A stretch of 64,000 nt of DNA, taken from Perilla frutescens (taxonomy: Eukaryota > Streptophyta > Magnoliopsida > Lamiales > Lamiaceae). The position numbers and the translations under genes are program-made. Position 1 is the first letter of the stretch. Each line of letters opens with the position of its first letter. Below the pieces are notes generated by a model. It saw only the letters and a list, made by a program, of their open reading frames with translations, did no database searches and was not told where the DNA came from. Shown piece after piece: positions 24,864 to 36,181 of the stretch. The stretch lies in the NCBI GenBank assembly GCA_026008535.1, contig BRKX01000001.1, positions 41,432,317 through 41,496,316 of the forward strand, given 5' to 3'.

Positions 24864-25050
24864 CTCGATTTGGTCAGTTGAAGAAACGAAAGAAATAGCA
24901 GATCAGTTAAACCCCAAACAAACAAACAATCAAACAAACAGTGGTCGCAGAGTCCAGCAATCAGAGAGAGAGAGAGAGAGAAGTGAATGCTGCTGTGTAA
25001 ATTGGAAGGTGGTGATGGTTATATATAGAGGGGAGAAGGTGAAGTGAGAA
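24864..25050 (-). promoter_or_regulatory. 5' leader and proximal promoter of HMGS
   Basis: Upstream of the start codon on the minus strand lies a CT-rich leader with an uninterrupted (CT)n run of about 9 units (24963-24981). A TATATATA-like box is at about 25020-25026 on the minus strand (CTCTATATATAACC). I see no further sites that I can name. Confidence 0.5.
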
Positions 25051-25885
25051 TAAAATGGCATAAAATGAGTAGTATTTTTCCCATTTTCTTTGCTTCCACA
25101 GCCCCCAAATGCAGACTTCGTGAATTTCCACTCACCAACCATATTCCAATAATATATTTCTTTTTTTCACAATTCACATACATTTTTCCTTCTCAATTTC
25201 AATAAATTATAAATAATTAATATTATTATTAATTTATATCCACAGGCCTACTTGTTCAAACTTTGTGTACTGTATCTGTATATCCCCACTTTTGAGTTGT
25301 AACTGATTCTTAATTTTTTTAAATATTTGGACTCATTTTCTAAATTAAGCTATATCATTATAATGAATTCAATCTCAATTATTACCACGAAATATATCTT
25401 GTACTGTACTTTCCAACGTGATATAGATTACTTTACGGTGGTCTTCACGCCAATTAAGTTATATTTGAGATAGTTGGTTGTCTTATATAAATAAGAAGTG
25501 ACAAAGTGTAGGGTTCGAATTCTTGATTAGATGAATCGCATTCAAGTGGGCCCATACTGCTTATTCCTAAATTTGATAGAGAAAGTAAATCGCGGCATGT
25601 ATTCTCGCTCATATTGATTTATATTTTCTTAGAGAAGTTTGATAAGAAAAGATTAATTTTATTTCTGATTATATTAATACATAAGTATGTACTAGTAAAC
25701 GATCATTTTTTTAATAAAAATTAAATTTGTATTATTAATATTACAAAAAGGATCAGTTATATATGTCACATGTTGAAATACTGCCCTTTGATAAATTTAA
25801 TTAAATGAAGACTTCTTTTATGCAATTAATGTTGTAGTAATGTTTGGGACTCTACTGGTTAAAATTGTATATATATTTTTTTTGA
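25051..25885. other. AT-rich intergenic DNA upstream of HMGS
   Basis: I see no gene, inverted-repeat element or long repeat in this stretch. Confidence 0.6.
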
Positions 25886-26107
25886 CAAAAACTTGTATGA
25901 GACGGTCTCATACATGAGACGGATCAATACATGTGAGTTAATGATACTTCACCCATAAATAATGATACATGTGAGTTAATGATATTTCACCCATAAATAA
26001 TGATACTCACATGCGGGTATAAATAATGATACTTCACTCATAAATAATGATCCCGCATGTGAGTATTGACCCGTCTCATGTATGAGACGGTCTCACCCAA
26101 GTCTGCC
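25886..26107. mobile_element. MITE with GAGACGGTCTC termini
   Basis: The left end ACTTGTATGAGACGGTCTCA (25891) is matched in inverse by TGAGACGGTCTCACCCAAGT, ending near 26102. The inverted match extends about 50 bp inward to TCAATAC. The centre holds three copies of a unit containing CACCCATAAATAATGATAC or a close variant. It is non-coding. Confidence 0.75.
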
Positions 26108-27078
26108 CCATTTTTTTTTCTATAAGTTTCTTTATAATACAATCAAAGAATTCGAGTTTAATTTATTCTATTAATAAATATCTTTTTGGTAGTCTGCTGG
26201 TAAACATATAATTTATGGCAAATTCTTATGTGCAACAGTTTTGTATAAATCTTATAATCCTATCGGATAAATACTTTTCGTTATTACAAATGAAATTTTT
26301 TTCAATCCAAAAAAATAGTAATAATTACAAAAAAGACACCGTCATTTAAAAAAAATACTTTCCAGTAAAATAAATTATGATACTTTTTCATATTAGAAAT
26401 AATTTTTTTCATCTGATATAAAAACTATATATTATTAGTATACCCAAGACCATCTCATAATTTATTTGTTCACTATCTCTTGGTTTGACCACACGTCCAA
26501 CTCTTACTTAATGTATGTAGATATTTTTCCAATTGAATAATATGAATAAAAATCTCATCTTACATATCAATTTTTTTTAGTCAAATTAAGATGCTATATA
26601 TGAGTTATTGTTTGTTTAATTGTTAATTGAGCATTATTAAATTATATTCCAATTTTGATTATAATTCGATTCGTAGTATTAAATTTTAGTTGAAAGAAAA
26701 AAAAAACATATTTAATTGGTTTTCTTTTAATTGATTTTAAATAGTTTCTTAAAGTTCATTGGCAAAAAAGGCATGGTCATTTTACCAAATCGATATGATT
26801 AACATGTGCATGCATTTTTTCTTAGTAATAATACTTTCATAATGAATTTTCCTATAATAATAGTTTCCGATTCAATTTGTTCAAATTAAGTTTCACAAAA
26901 TCAACTTTTCAAAAAAAAAAAAAGATAGCATTCAACTTTAGAGGTGATAATAGAATTAATAATATGATCAAGTATATCGCGAAACTGGCTTGAAACTACG
27001 TAAAATTAAACAAATAAAATTTGCTTGCTAAATTTAGAATCCAATAAGAAATCCAATAAGGATACTTCCAAGTTAGTT

Positions 27079-27192
27079 TTTTTTTTTTTTAACTCACACA
27101 CCTGATCTGTGGTATTGAGGAGATTTGAACTCGTGACCTTTAGTCTCCAAGCAACCTCACTCCATCACTAGACCATCCCCATCGGGACACAT
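27079..27192 (-). mobile_element. tRNA-derived SINE with 13-bp target duplication
   Basis: Read on the minus strand, the copy contains an A-box-like TGGTCTAGTGATGG and a B-box-like GGTCACGAGTTCAAATC. It ends in a poly(A) tail, visible as (T)12 at 27079-27090. TTCCAAGTTAGTT flanks it on both sides (27066-27078 and 27193-27205), showing retroposition. It belongs to the same family as the copy at 20247-20350. Confidence 0.85.
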
Positions 27193-27205
27193 TTCCAAGT
27201 TAGTT

Positions 27206-29727
27206 AACGTGGAGGAGATTCATATGTAAATGTGATTCAAATTTTTTATTATACTTTTTTGTTTTTTCGCTCCATAATTTATTATTAAATTTGTGATTCA
27301 ATAATAATTATAACATAAGTCAATATTTATTAACAAAAAATTAAATTAAAAAAAATTATAAATTCTAATTATGAAATAATCAACATAATAATTAATTATT
27401 AACTGAAAATTAAATACTAAAAAAATTATAAACATAATCCGGTGGAATGAAGTCTAATTAACAATTGTAAAATTAAACTAAAACATAAAAAGTTGAAATT
27501 GTAAAAAAAAATGGAAGAAAAACTCATAATGTTAAATACTAACACGAAGTGAAGCACATAATATTATAATAAGAAATCTTATGTGATATAATTGGGAGAC
27601 GTCTCTGGTTCAAAATGCAGAACAATTATTTTACCATTCTACCCCTGGTTTTTGTTGCTTTGTTACTGATGATTGCCTTCGTGTAAAGTTGAAGAAGGGT
27701 AAGGATGTCGATTTATCCCATGGTACTCTGAATGTTTGCTTAATCGTAGACTTGCATATACTTATATACCTACATATATAAATTATTGAAAATTTATAAT
27801 TAATAATCACCATACACGAAGTTGTTGTTTTTTTAGTAGCATTTAATTATGAGGCCATCAATGTGGAAACAGGTAATTATCGCATTAAGAAGTATGCTGC
27901 TGCCTCATTAATTATTTAATTTCCACTCGTTCTCTAAAATTTAAATAACAATAATATTGAATCAATGTTCAATTTTTCGCGTATAAGCATATGTTTTCAG
28001 CTTAATCGTGTAGCTACAATACATTAATAATTGATTATAGTACAATACAAATTATATAATTGTTTACATAAAATATTATCAATTTCCAAGCATCTTTATT
28101 TTATTTTTCTATGTAGACTTTTATATTTATCGATCTATTTATAGTCGTATGTCATGTGATCAAAAGACATGTAATATACTATAACTATGGGCCTATGGCA
28201 AAGAAGTGCAACTGAATCTTTAACAATATATTTTTCTGGAAATTTGAGAGTATCACATATGGACTATTAGGAGTAGAATCGAGCCGAGTAGTTGAAAAAC
28301 TCTACTCAGTGCTCGATTTGAAAATTCGAATATTGAGCTAGAGTTCAGAAGATTGACGAAAACTTTTTTTTTTTTTATGAGCTTAAGCTCAGCAAACTCA
28401 ACAAGCTCGGATTTGAGACAACTCGACTCGATTACTTATTTAATATTAAAAAAAGTTAAATTTATTGTCTATTTTATTTCATTATAAAAATAATATATTT
28501 ATTTAATAGGGTACACGTGTAACTAAATAATCTAATTATCAAAAAAAATTGAAACTCAATAAAACTCACGAGCTTAATCTAAAAGTTCGAACTTGACACG
28601 ATCAATTTCGAACTTGTCAAAAACTAATCACGAGTTAGCTCGAGCCACCTATTCCTATATTGGACTGCTCATACATTGACATTAAGTAACCAGCTTTATT
28701 TATCCAAGTATGCTATTTATTGTGAATTAAGGTGCGTCAATTAATGCCGAATTAGTTAGATAGGATATAATAATTTAGTATTTATATGCATGATATAATA
28801 GGTTTGTAGCATGTCATAAGAATAGTCTTAATTTTTTTATTTATTTTTAATAAGAATAGTCTTAATTAACTCTATTTATTTGAATAATTTCATTTGTCAT
28901 CATATCTTCTGCTACAATTTTGATACTAACTGTATATCTCTTTTACAAGTTACATCTGAACGGATAAGTTTGAAATCAAACGTCAAATTTAGATAATAAT
29001 TTCGTTGATATTATTTTAGATGTGAATATTCAGTTACTATTGAGTTTTAGATTTAGAATTTAACTGTCAACTTAGATATATTGTATGTGCTCGAAGTAAC
29101 TTAGAGAAATAAATTCAACAAATTTACTCTAGTTCTGATCATTACAAACACTTATAGCATGTAAGAAACATGTGTAATATTATTTCAATGTGAAATTGTA
29201 TTTTAATACTTATATTTTAGATTTATTTTTTTTCAAAAAGCAATCCAATTTATTGATAAAACGGTACACATATTTTTTTCAATTTTTTTTGTAAATCTAA
29301 CATCCAATCAATTTTTCTAGTTTAGAAATCATACGTCATTGATTGTATTTTGAGATTTCTATTTTCTCGGTCACCTAAAAAAATCATCCAATCAAGAATT
29401 GTTAAAAATACAATTAATTATGCAGGATTTCCGAGCCGAGAAATTGATTGGATGTTATATTTGCAAAACAAAAAATGAAAAAATGGGGTATTATTTTGTT
29501 AATAGTTTTCATTTATACTATTTTTTTTAAAAGAGCAAAAAATGTACGTATTAAAGTGCAATTTGTCTTTATTTCAAAGCTCATAACATTATATGCACAC
29601 ACCAAGTGCATACTATACACATATGGTGACAAATTTTCAAATAGTCATTTTATCTTAGTAAAAATTATTTCTAGCCACTCACTTAAAAGAAAGATAAAAT
29701 AGCATACTTATGTTTTTGTAGTGAGGT
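27206..29727. other. AT-rich intergenic DNA
   Basis: I see no gene. The stretch 28265-28645 has scattered GAGCTCG and AACTCGA motifs in both orientations and may be a decayed inverted-repeat element of the type seen at 43217-44949. The small frame at 29448-29702 is AT-rich and has no recognisable domain. Confidence 0.5.
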
Positions 29728-30018
29728 TTTTAGAAGGGAGTTTCTATACACACTACACTTTTTTCTTTACATACTACACACTAAAATTAAATGAAAAATA
29801 ATTATTTATCATTTTACTTAAATACCCTTACTAAATAATCTAATAACTTAATATCTACAAATTTGAAAAAATAATTGAATAATCATAAAAAAAATCAAAT
29901 ACCATTAGTCATAATTGAATAACACTTCAAAAAATTGAGCAGAAATCAACCACTGCCATTCTCAAACCCTAGAATTCTCAAAATCCATTTAGATTGATTT
30001 GTTGGGTGGAAATCAACC

Positions 30019-33000
30019 ATGGAGCATGAAAAGATAGAAGAAACAGACAATGTAAGTCATTTGCTATCCACTTGTCCGATTATTTTTTGCAGTTTTTCCG
30101 ATTAGAGAGCCGTGTTCGTCGTAGATAAGTCGGAAAATACAGTCTGAAACCCGTCACAGTGTGTCGAAAATATATTATCGACCATGTGATAAAGAGTCAA
30201 AAATATATTTCTGAAATAAGAAGGATGTTTCGGAAAATAGTTTCCGAAAATAAATTAATGGGTCAGAAATAATTTTCTGAAATAACCAGTGCAGATCATA
30301 AATTATTTTTCAATGTCAACCAGGAAGATTCAAAAAAACTATTTCCGACTCTAATATCTAACAGGTAACAGAGAATAGTGTTGATGGCCCAATACATGAG
30401 TTAGTTCATGATTACCGAGATATATTCCACACTATGGAGTGGTTTTGTTCACTGGAAAGCTTGATTAATTGGGTTCGTAAGAGAGCTCTTCCACTTGGGA
30501 TTGACATAGTTGTTAAATCTTCAGAAATGGGAAAGGAAAGAAGACTTCTTCATTTAGAGTTTGCATGTGAACGAAGCGGGCACTACCGTGAGTCTAGGAA
30601 GAAACCATCAAAGCTTATCTATGACAAGATAGAAGGAAAATTGGACGAAAGTGAAGAGATGGGAAATGAAGTTAAGACACTAAAAAATGAAAGGTTATCT
30701 GGTACTAAAAAATGTGGATGTCTTTTTCTTCTAAAGGGCCAATATTTTCGAGAGCATGATCGATGGTTATTGGAGGTTGTTTGCGCTTCTCACAATCATC
30801 CAATTGCACAATACTTAGAAGGTCACGCTTATGCCGGTCGTTTAACAATTGATGAGGAAAAGTTAGTTGCTAGCTTGTCGTCGAGCCACAGTCGACCAAA
30901 GCAAATTTTGGCAGCATTGCAGAAGATTTATATAAATAACAAGTCAACAATAAAGACAATCTACAATATTCGTCATAAGAATAGATATATGGAGTATGCT
31001 GGTCGATCACAAATGCAATACCTTTTGGAAAAGTTGGAGGAACACGGGTATTACCAATGTACTAGACGAAGCCAAGAAACTGACACTGTGAAAGATATGT
31101 TCTATGCACATTCGGTAAGCGTACAGTTGCTTCGTGCTTTTCCTAATGTCTTATTGATGGATTGCACGTGTAAGACAAATCGATACAGGTTACCATTATT
31201 TGAGATAGTGGTCGTCACTTCAACAAATATGACCTTCTCTGTCGCATGTGCTTATTTGGAGTCAGAGAAAGATGATAATTACACGTAGGCGCTGACTGTG
31301 TTGAAAGGGTTGATGGATCAAAGGTACTTACCTACTATTATTGTTACGGATAGGGAAATTGCATTGATGAAAGCAATTGAGACAAATTTCCCTACTTCAC
31401 GGCATTTTCTGTGTCGATGGCATATCAATAAGGATATTGCTGCTAATTGTAAGAAGAAGTTCCGTACTAATGATCAGTGGAATTCATTTCTTAGTTCTTG
31501 TAATATGATGGTGTTAGCTGATACCGAATCTCGATATAATGAGTTGTTGAGTAGATTTAACAATGACTATTCCACTCATCCAGAGGTTGTGAAGTACGAT
31601 GTAGACCATTGGATCATCCTGTACAAAGAAAGATTTGTGAATTGTTGGACAAATAATGTGATGCATTTTGATAACACCACAACGTGCAGGGTTGAGGGTG
31701 CACACCCCAAATTAAAGAGGTTTCTGGGATCAAACACTAGCAATCTCGAGACATGTTGGGAAAAGATGCACGATCTCCTTGAGACATCAATCAATGCAGT
31801 AAAAGCTTCATTTGAGAAGAGCATCAACGTGGTCCAACATCAATATAAATCTCCAATATTCCAATTTCTTCGAGGTATGGTTTCAATTGCAGCGTTAGAT
31901 AAAGTGCTTGATGAAATCAGGAGTGTGCCAGAATGTGGAGTAGACCCTTTATTATGCGGTTGTGTGTTGCGAACAAAATGTGGTCTTCCTTGTGCACATA
32001 AGATTAGGGAACATCTTCGTAGTTCTGTGCCTATCTCTTTAGACAAAGCAGATGGATTTTGGAGAAAGTTGGATATGGATTCATTGGTTGGTGTTGATAT
32101 TGATGTAGGATATGATGTTGGTAATCGTTGGATTCAGACTTGGAGTGAAGTGAATGAGAAGTTCGAAAATGCAAATGAGTCTGCAAAGTTGTTAATGTTG
32201 AAAAGATTCAGAGAGATTGTCAATCCATCCACCACATCATTGATTGAACCAAAGGTGCAGACTAAAACTCGTGGTCGACCAAAAAACACAAAATCAAAAA
32301 ACAAGCAACATCAACCAAACGTGAGAAGAGTGCGTTTGAATATGAAAACTCGATCATTGATAGCTGTTCACCCATGGAAGATACAATTGTATTTGATACT
32401 CAATCGAAAGCACATGCTATGTTTAGTACGAGTCGAGAAAAACAAAAGGTATTCCTCACGAACAAATTTGTGCTTTTATTTATCTATCGTGTTTTACATT
32501 TACATGTTGGACATTTCTTAGGTTGTTTGTAGCACACGAGAAACACCCGTCATGCTTGCACATACGGAGTACACCAGTCAAATAGAAACTCAATTTCTAC
32601 CTTACCTATTGAGGACCGAAGATGTTAAGTCAGATGGTCACTGTGGATTCCGTGCAATCGCCGGGTTGTTACTCGAAAATAAGGATTCATGGTCTGTTAT
32701 TCGATGTGATCTTTTGCATGAGTTGACTAAGAATCCGGAGCTATGGGCTACATATTTCATGGAGAATGAGAGAAGTGCCATCATAGAGAATGTTCTTTAT
32801 TGTTTTACAGATGAAGCTGAAGCCGCGTATTGGATGGTGCTGCTTAATATGGGGCACATGATTGCTACAGTCTATAATGTTGCGTTGGTGGCTTTGGGTG
32901 GTAGGTATCCAATTAACTACATTTTTACCTTTGAGGTCTACAGTTCCAACGGATCCTAAATGCATCTGCATAGCATTGGTTAAGACAGCAGAAACCAAAA

Positions 33001-33192
33001 AATTAAATCACTTCATTCAGGTATGTTTATCAATACATCTTTGATGTTTATCAATATTTCTACAAAAAGTATATAATTATCTATTAGAAACTAAAGTCTC
33101 TTCCTTTTGTAGGTTTTTTAGCTCCGGGCCACCCACTACCCCCTATATCATGCTTCTGGAAAGATAACCACGATGAATGTGCTTCTGGATAG
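30019..33192 (+). pseudogene. MULE transposase (FAR1-like) fused to OTU cysteine-protease domain, broken
   Basis: Exon 1 is 30019-30051. Exon 2 runs from 30365 to about 32449, followed by a short intron and an exon from 32522. Domains in order are an N-terminal FAR1-like zinc-binding region, a MULE transposase and an OTU region. In the transposase, the first acidic residue lies in LLMDCTCKTNRY, the second in VTDREIALMKAI, CRWH follows, and the Glu lies in TCRVEGAHPKLKR. A SWIM zinc finger (CGC...GLPCAHK) precedes the OTU region, which has the nucleophile motif SDGHCGFRAIA (Cys codon 32642-32644). Lesions are a TAG at 31286-31288 where the family has Trp, a frame shift in the A-rich stretch near 32280-32300, another near 32880-32925 and a probable 1-nt loss near 33115. 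The intact protein would cut and join element ends in the nucleus. A role for the OTU part is unknown. Confidence 0.85.
30110..30350. repeat. Palindromic GAAAATA-motif cluster 1 (intron 1 of the MULE transposase)
   Basis: Variants of TCGGAAAATAGTTTCCGA recur about every 30-40 bp. The clearest copy, at 30228-30249, is an almost perfect palindrome (TTTCGGAAA, four bases, TTTCCGAAA). Similar arrays occur at 33340-33590 and 35262-35670. Confidence 0.6.
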
Positions 33193-33339
33193 GAAACATT
33201 CAATTTATAATAAGTTCATTAATACATCTTTGATGTTGAATGGTTGCATTTATTTGATTCGGATTATGTATTGGATCATTTGATTTGGATGTTTATTTGA
33301 TTTGGACTGTGTATTGGATCTCGTCTTTCATTCAAATAA

Positions 33340-33590
33340 TAATTTCCGACTTCATTACAGGGCGGTCGAAAAATATTTTCTGATCTTATTTAAGGTCTGT
33401 CAAACAATTATTTTCGACTCATTGCAGGTCGGTCAAAAAATAATTTTCGATCTCATTGGAGGTCTGTCAAACAATTATTTCTGATCTAATCTGTTTCGAT
33501 CAAAAAATAATTTATGACATACTGTATAATTTGATGACATACTGTCAAACAATTATTTCCGATCTAATCTGTCGAACAGTTGTTAGGGTT
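33340..33590. repeat. Palindromic GAAAATA-motif cluster 2 (between the two MULE genes)
   Basis: About six degenerate units of 30-35 bp are seen, each of the form GGTC(T/G)GTCAAA(C/A)AATTATTT followed by TCTGATCT or CGATCTCATT. They lie after the transposase-OTU gene and before the 3' end of the antisense gene. Confidence 0.6.
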
Positions 33591-33721
33591 CTGTACTCGA
33601 GGATGAGAAATTTGATGATACCACTGGAGGTACTCCGGCACACACTGCCATGCAAAATAAGCTACTCTTCCTTGACGTTCTATTGAGAGCTTATGACTGG
33701 CCCACTCTTCAAAGTATGAAC

Positions 33722-35220
33722 CTAGCAAGCCCATATGCACTTTTGTCCAGTCTTCTTACTGCCTCTAACACTTTGGGGAGTTAATGGAGCCCTAGGGATC
33801 ATTTGAACCTGTCCAAACTGTCGTAGGACGCGGTCGGGAAGATATGGTTCAATAATATCTCCAACAGCGATACATCCTTCATAAAAAGCCACTTCCAGAC
33901 GCACGAATTCACCCCAAAAGGTTGAATGTAGGTCCCACACAACCTGTGAGACAATAAATAAAAAAAATCGTGTTAAGACAATATATAAAGAAAAAAAATA
34001 TTTTTTGTATATACCAAAAAAGTGATAAAAGTTGCATCTTCTGATTTTAATGCATCTAACAACTCTCTGTAAGCTTTCACAGAACGTTCAGATCCTGAAA
34101 CATGTGTCTGTTGTGCCCATCTCAACACAAGCGGTTGCCCATTACGATAATCCACATTAGGTTGCGGGCGTATTATGGTTGGAAAGTATTCATAAATCCA
34201 GGCCTAAAATAATGAACATTATTATAAAGCAGATATATAATAACATAATAATTTAAAAAGTATGAACATTGTTGGAGGTAAGACACATTACATTCATAGT
34301 TCATACTTTTTAAATTATTATGTTATTATATATCTGCTTTATAATAATGTTCATTAGCTCGAGAAGTCAGCCCAAGCTGTCTGTAGAGAAAAGCCAACGC
34401 TGCAGTACCCCATGCATAGGAGCCAAACTCATCAGAATGCTCAAACAACTTTAAATAATGAGTTGAAACTCGTTCACCGGTCTTATCAGTAAAAATTGTA
34501 CATCCTAGAGTATATAATAAGAAAGCTCTCGCGCCATGCAGTGCAATGGCCTCGTCATCATAGACATCGTATCACCAAACTTGCTTAGCAACCAATTCAA
34601 TTTTACAACATTGCCACACTTCTCACTGACTCTAGTAGATGCATCGATACGAGATACTCCCAACATACGGCATATGATGTCAAGTCCAGCTTCATCATCA
34701 CCACCACCACACCTCACTATACGACCTGTAATGTTAAGACCAGTTAGACACTGCACGTCATCTAAAGTAATCGTCATCTCTCCAAAAGGCACATGAATTG
34801 AGTTGGTCTCCGGCTGCCATCGTTCCACAAAGGTCGTTATGAGATTTCGATTTGGCCCTTTATATGACATCATTCTCAGACACATCAATTTGGAGCTCTT
34901 CACCAAATTCCTCCACAAAGCACTACTAGATTTGTTGCAATATCTCCATTTCAGAAGTTTGCTTGTGAGGCAGTGACATCTTAACATATCTCTCTCTTGA
35001 CCCTCCCATATAGCCGCTGCTACATGTGTTCTAAAGCTGGAAAGTACAGACGGATCAGCAGGGCCTCCTAGACATGCGCCTCGGACTATCTCGGCACCAT
35101 CACTATCTTCAACATCGTTGTTTGGAACCTCTTGTTCGACTTGGGTTGGAGTTGTACCTTGTCGAGTTGTCGCTTGTTGTCTCCTTGTCGAAACTGTTAG
35201 CCTTCTTTGAGAATATTGTC
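33722..35220 (-). pseudogene. Plant mobile domain (PMD, MAIN-like) gene inside the MULE, broken
   Basis: Read on the minus strand, an exon begins after an acceptor at 35221. Its motifs in order are GGPADPSVLSSFRTHVAAAIW, then TFVERWQPETNSIHVPFGEM, TITLDDVQCLTGL and EKCGNVVKLNWLLSKF. The next part, from about 34565, is in another frame (ALHGARAFLLYTLGCTIF, then YAWGTAALAFLYRQLGLTSRA). A second exon at about 34204-34018 has AWIYEYFPTIIRP and VLRWAQQTHVSG, and a third at about 33942-33722 has EPYLPDRVLRQFGQVQMIPR. These are the conserved blocks of the plant mobile domain found in MAIN/MAIL1 proteins and in many transposon-borne copies. One frame shift near 34565 and an inverted duplication at 34299-34355 break the gene. 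The start codon exon was not identified. Molecular function is unknown for transposon-borne PMDs. Confidence 0.8.
34211..34355. repeat. Perfect 57-nt inverted repeat with 31-nt loop
   Basis: 34211-34267 and 34299-34355 are exact inverse complements over 57 nt. The left arm coincides with the AT-rich intron of the PMD gene, and the right arm lies in what should be its coding exon. The repeat therefore looks like an inverted copy of the intron placed into the neighbouring exon. Confidence 0.95.
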
Positions 35221-35261
35221 CTAAAAGAGTGCGTATTAGTATGAGAAAACAGCAACTGATA

Positions 35262-35670
35262 TGAAAAAGAACGATTTCATATCAAAAAACATTTATCAAA
35301 ACGAATAGAGCTTATATGATAACATTTTTCGAAAATCATAACCTATATCATAATTTTGATAGCAGAACAGTATATCAGAAAATGTTTTTTGATATCAAGA
35401 TATCTTATCAGAAAAACATTTTTGAAATGAAACAGTCAGAAACTATTTCTTGATACCATATCAGAAAATATTTTTTGAATTGTAACTACCATTTCAGAGA
35501 ACATTTTTCGAAAATCACAACCCATATCAGAATTTTGATAGCATGGTAAGCACATCAGAAAACAATATTCGAATTCAATGGACAAAATCAGATAATTTTT
35601 TCTGAAACATATGCAGCAGAAACACGCATCCAAGTAAGCATATCAGAAAATGTTTTTCGACTAAACCATT
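35262..35670. repeat. Palindromic GAAAATA-motif cluster 3 (upstream part of the PMD gene)
   Basis: About ten units containing ATCAGAAAA(T/C)(A/G)TTTTT(C/T)GA recur at irregular 35-50 bp steps. They share the core of the two clusters in the left half of the same element. Confidence 0.6.
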
Positions 35671-36181
35671 TCCCATCAACAAAAATCAGTTTGACGAACA
35701 GATTAAAAGAAGAAGGAAGAACAATAAATCCAGAACTATGAACGAATCTAAGCTATCGAAAATCCTACTAAAATAGATTAAATGAAGAACGAAGAACAAG
35801 AAATACAGAACTAAGAACAAATTAAAGCTATCAAGATGCTCACTTCGAAGAACACGATCTCTCTCCAAATTTGATTTCTTCCTCTCTAATCGGAAATAAG
35901 CTATCGAAAATTCTGCAGAACTGTGAATGAGCCCTAATTTGGTTTTCTGAATGAGCGTCTGGGGGTTTAATTATTTTATGGGTAAATTGTTTTTTCCATC
36001 TTTTCTATTTTAATTATGGGTAAAAGCATTTAAAATATATTTTTAGGGTGAATGGTAAAGATGGAAAAGGTTATAGTGCGGAAAGTAAAAACATAAAAAA
36101 AAATAAAAAAATTATAGTGTGTAAAGCAATTGTAGTGTGTAAAGAAAAATGTGTATTGTGTTTAGCAACTCCCTTTTAGAA

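Larger units (their letters stand above)
29736..36173. mobile_element. Complete-ended Mutator-like element carrying two genes
   Basis: The left end GGGAGTTTCTATACACACTA and the inverse of the right end GGGAGTTGCTAAACACAATA match over roughly 45-50 bp, both continuing to TTTTTCTTTACA(C/T)ACTACA. The 8-bp TTTTAGAA is found immediately outside both ends (29728-29735 and 36174-36181), a Mutator-type target duplication. The left half carries a transposase-OTU gene on +, and the right half carries a plant-mobile-domain gene on -. The two genes are convergent and end about 500 bp apart. Both contain frame lesions, so this copy cannot supply its own transposase, although its ends look usable in trans. 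Confidence 0.9.

Noticed and set aside
27079..27192. Possible tRNA gene
   Set aside because: Box A and B are present, but no cloverleaf closes, and poly(A) with target duplications shows a SINE.
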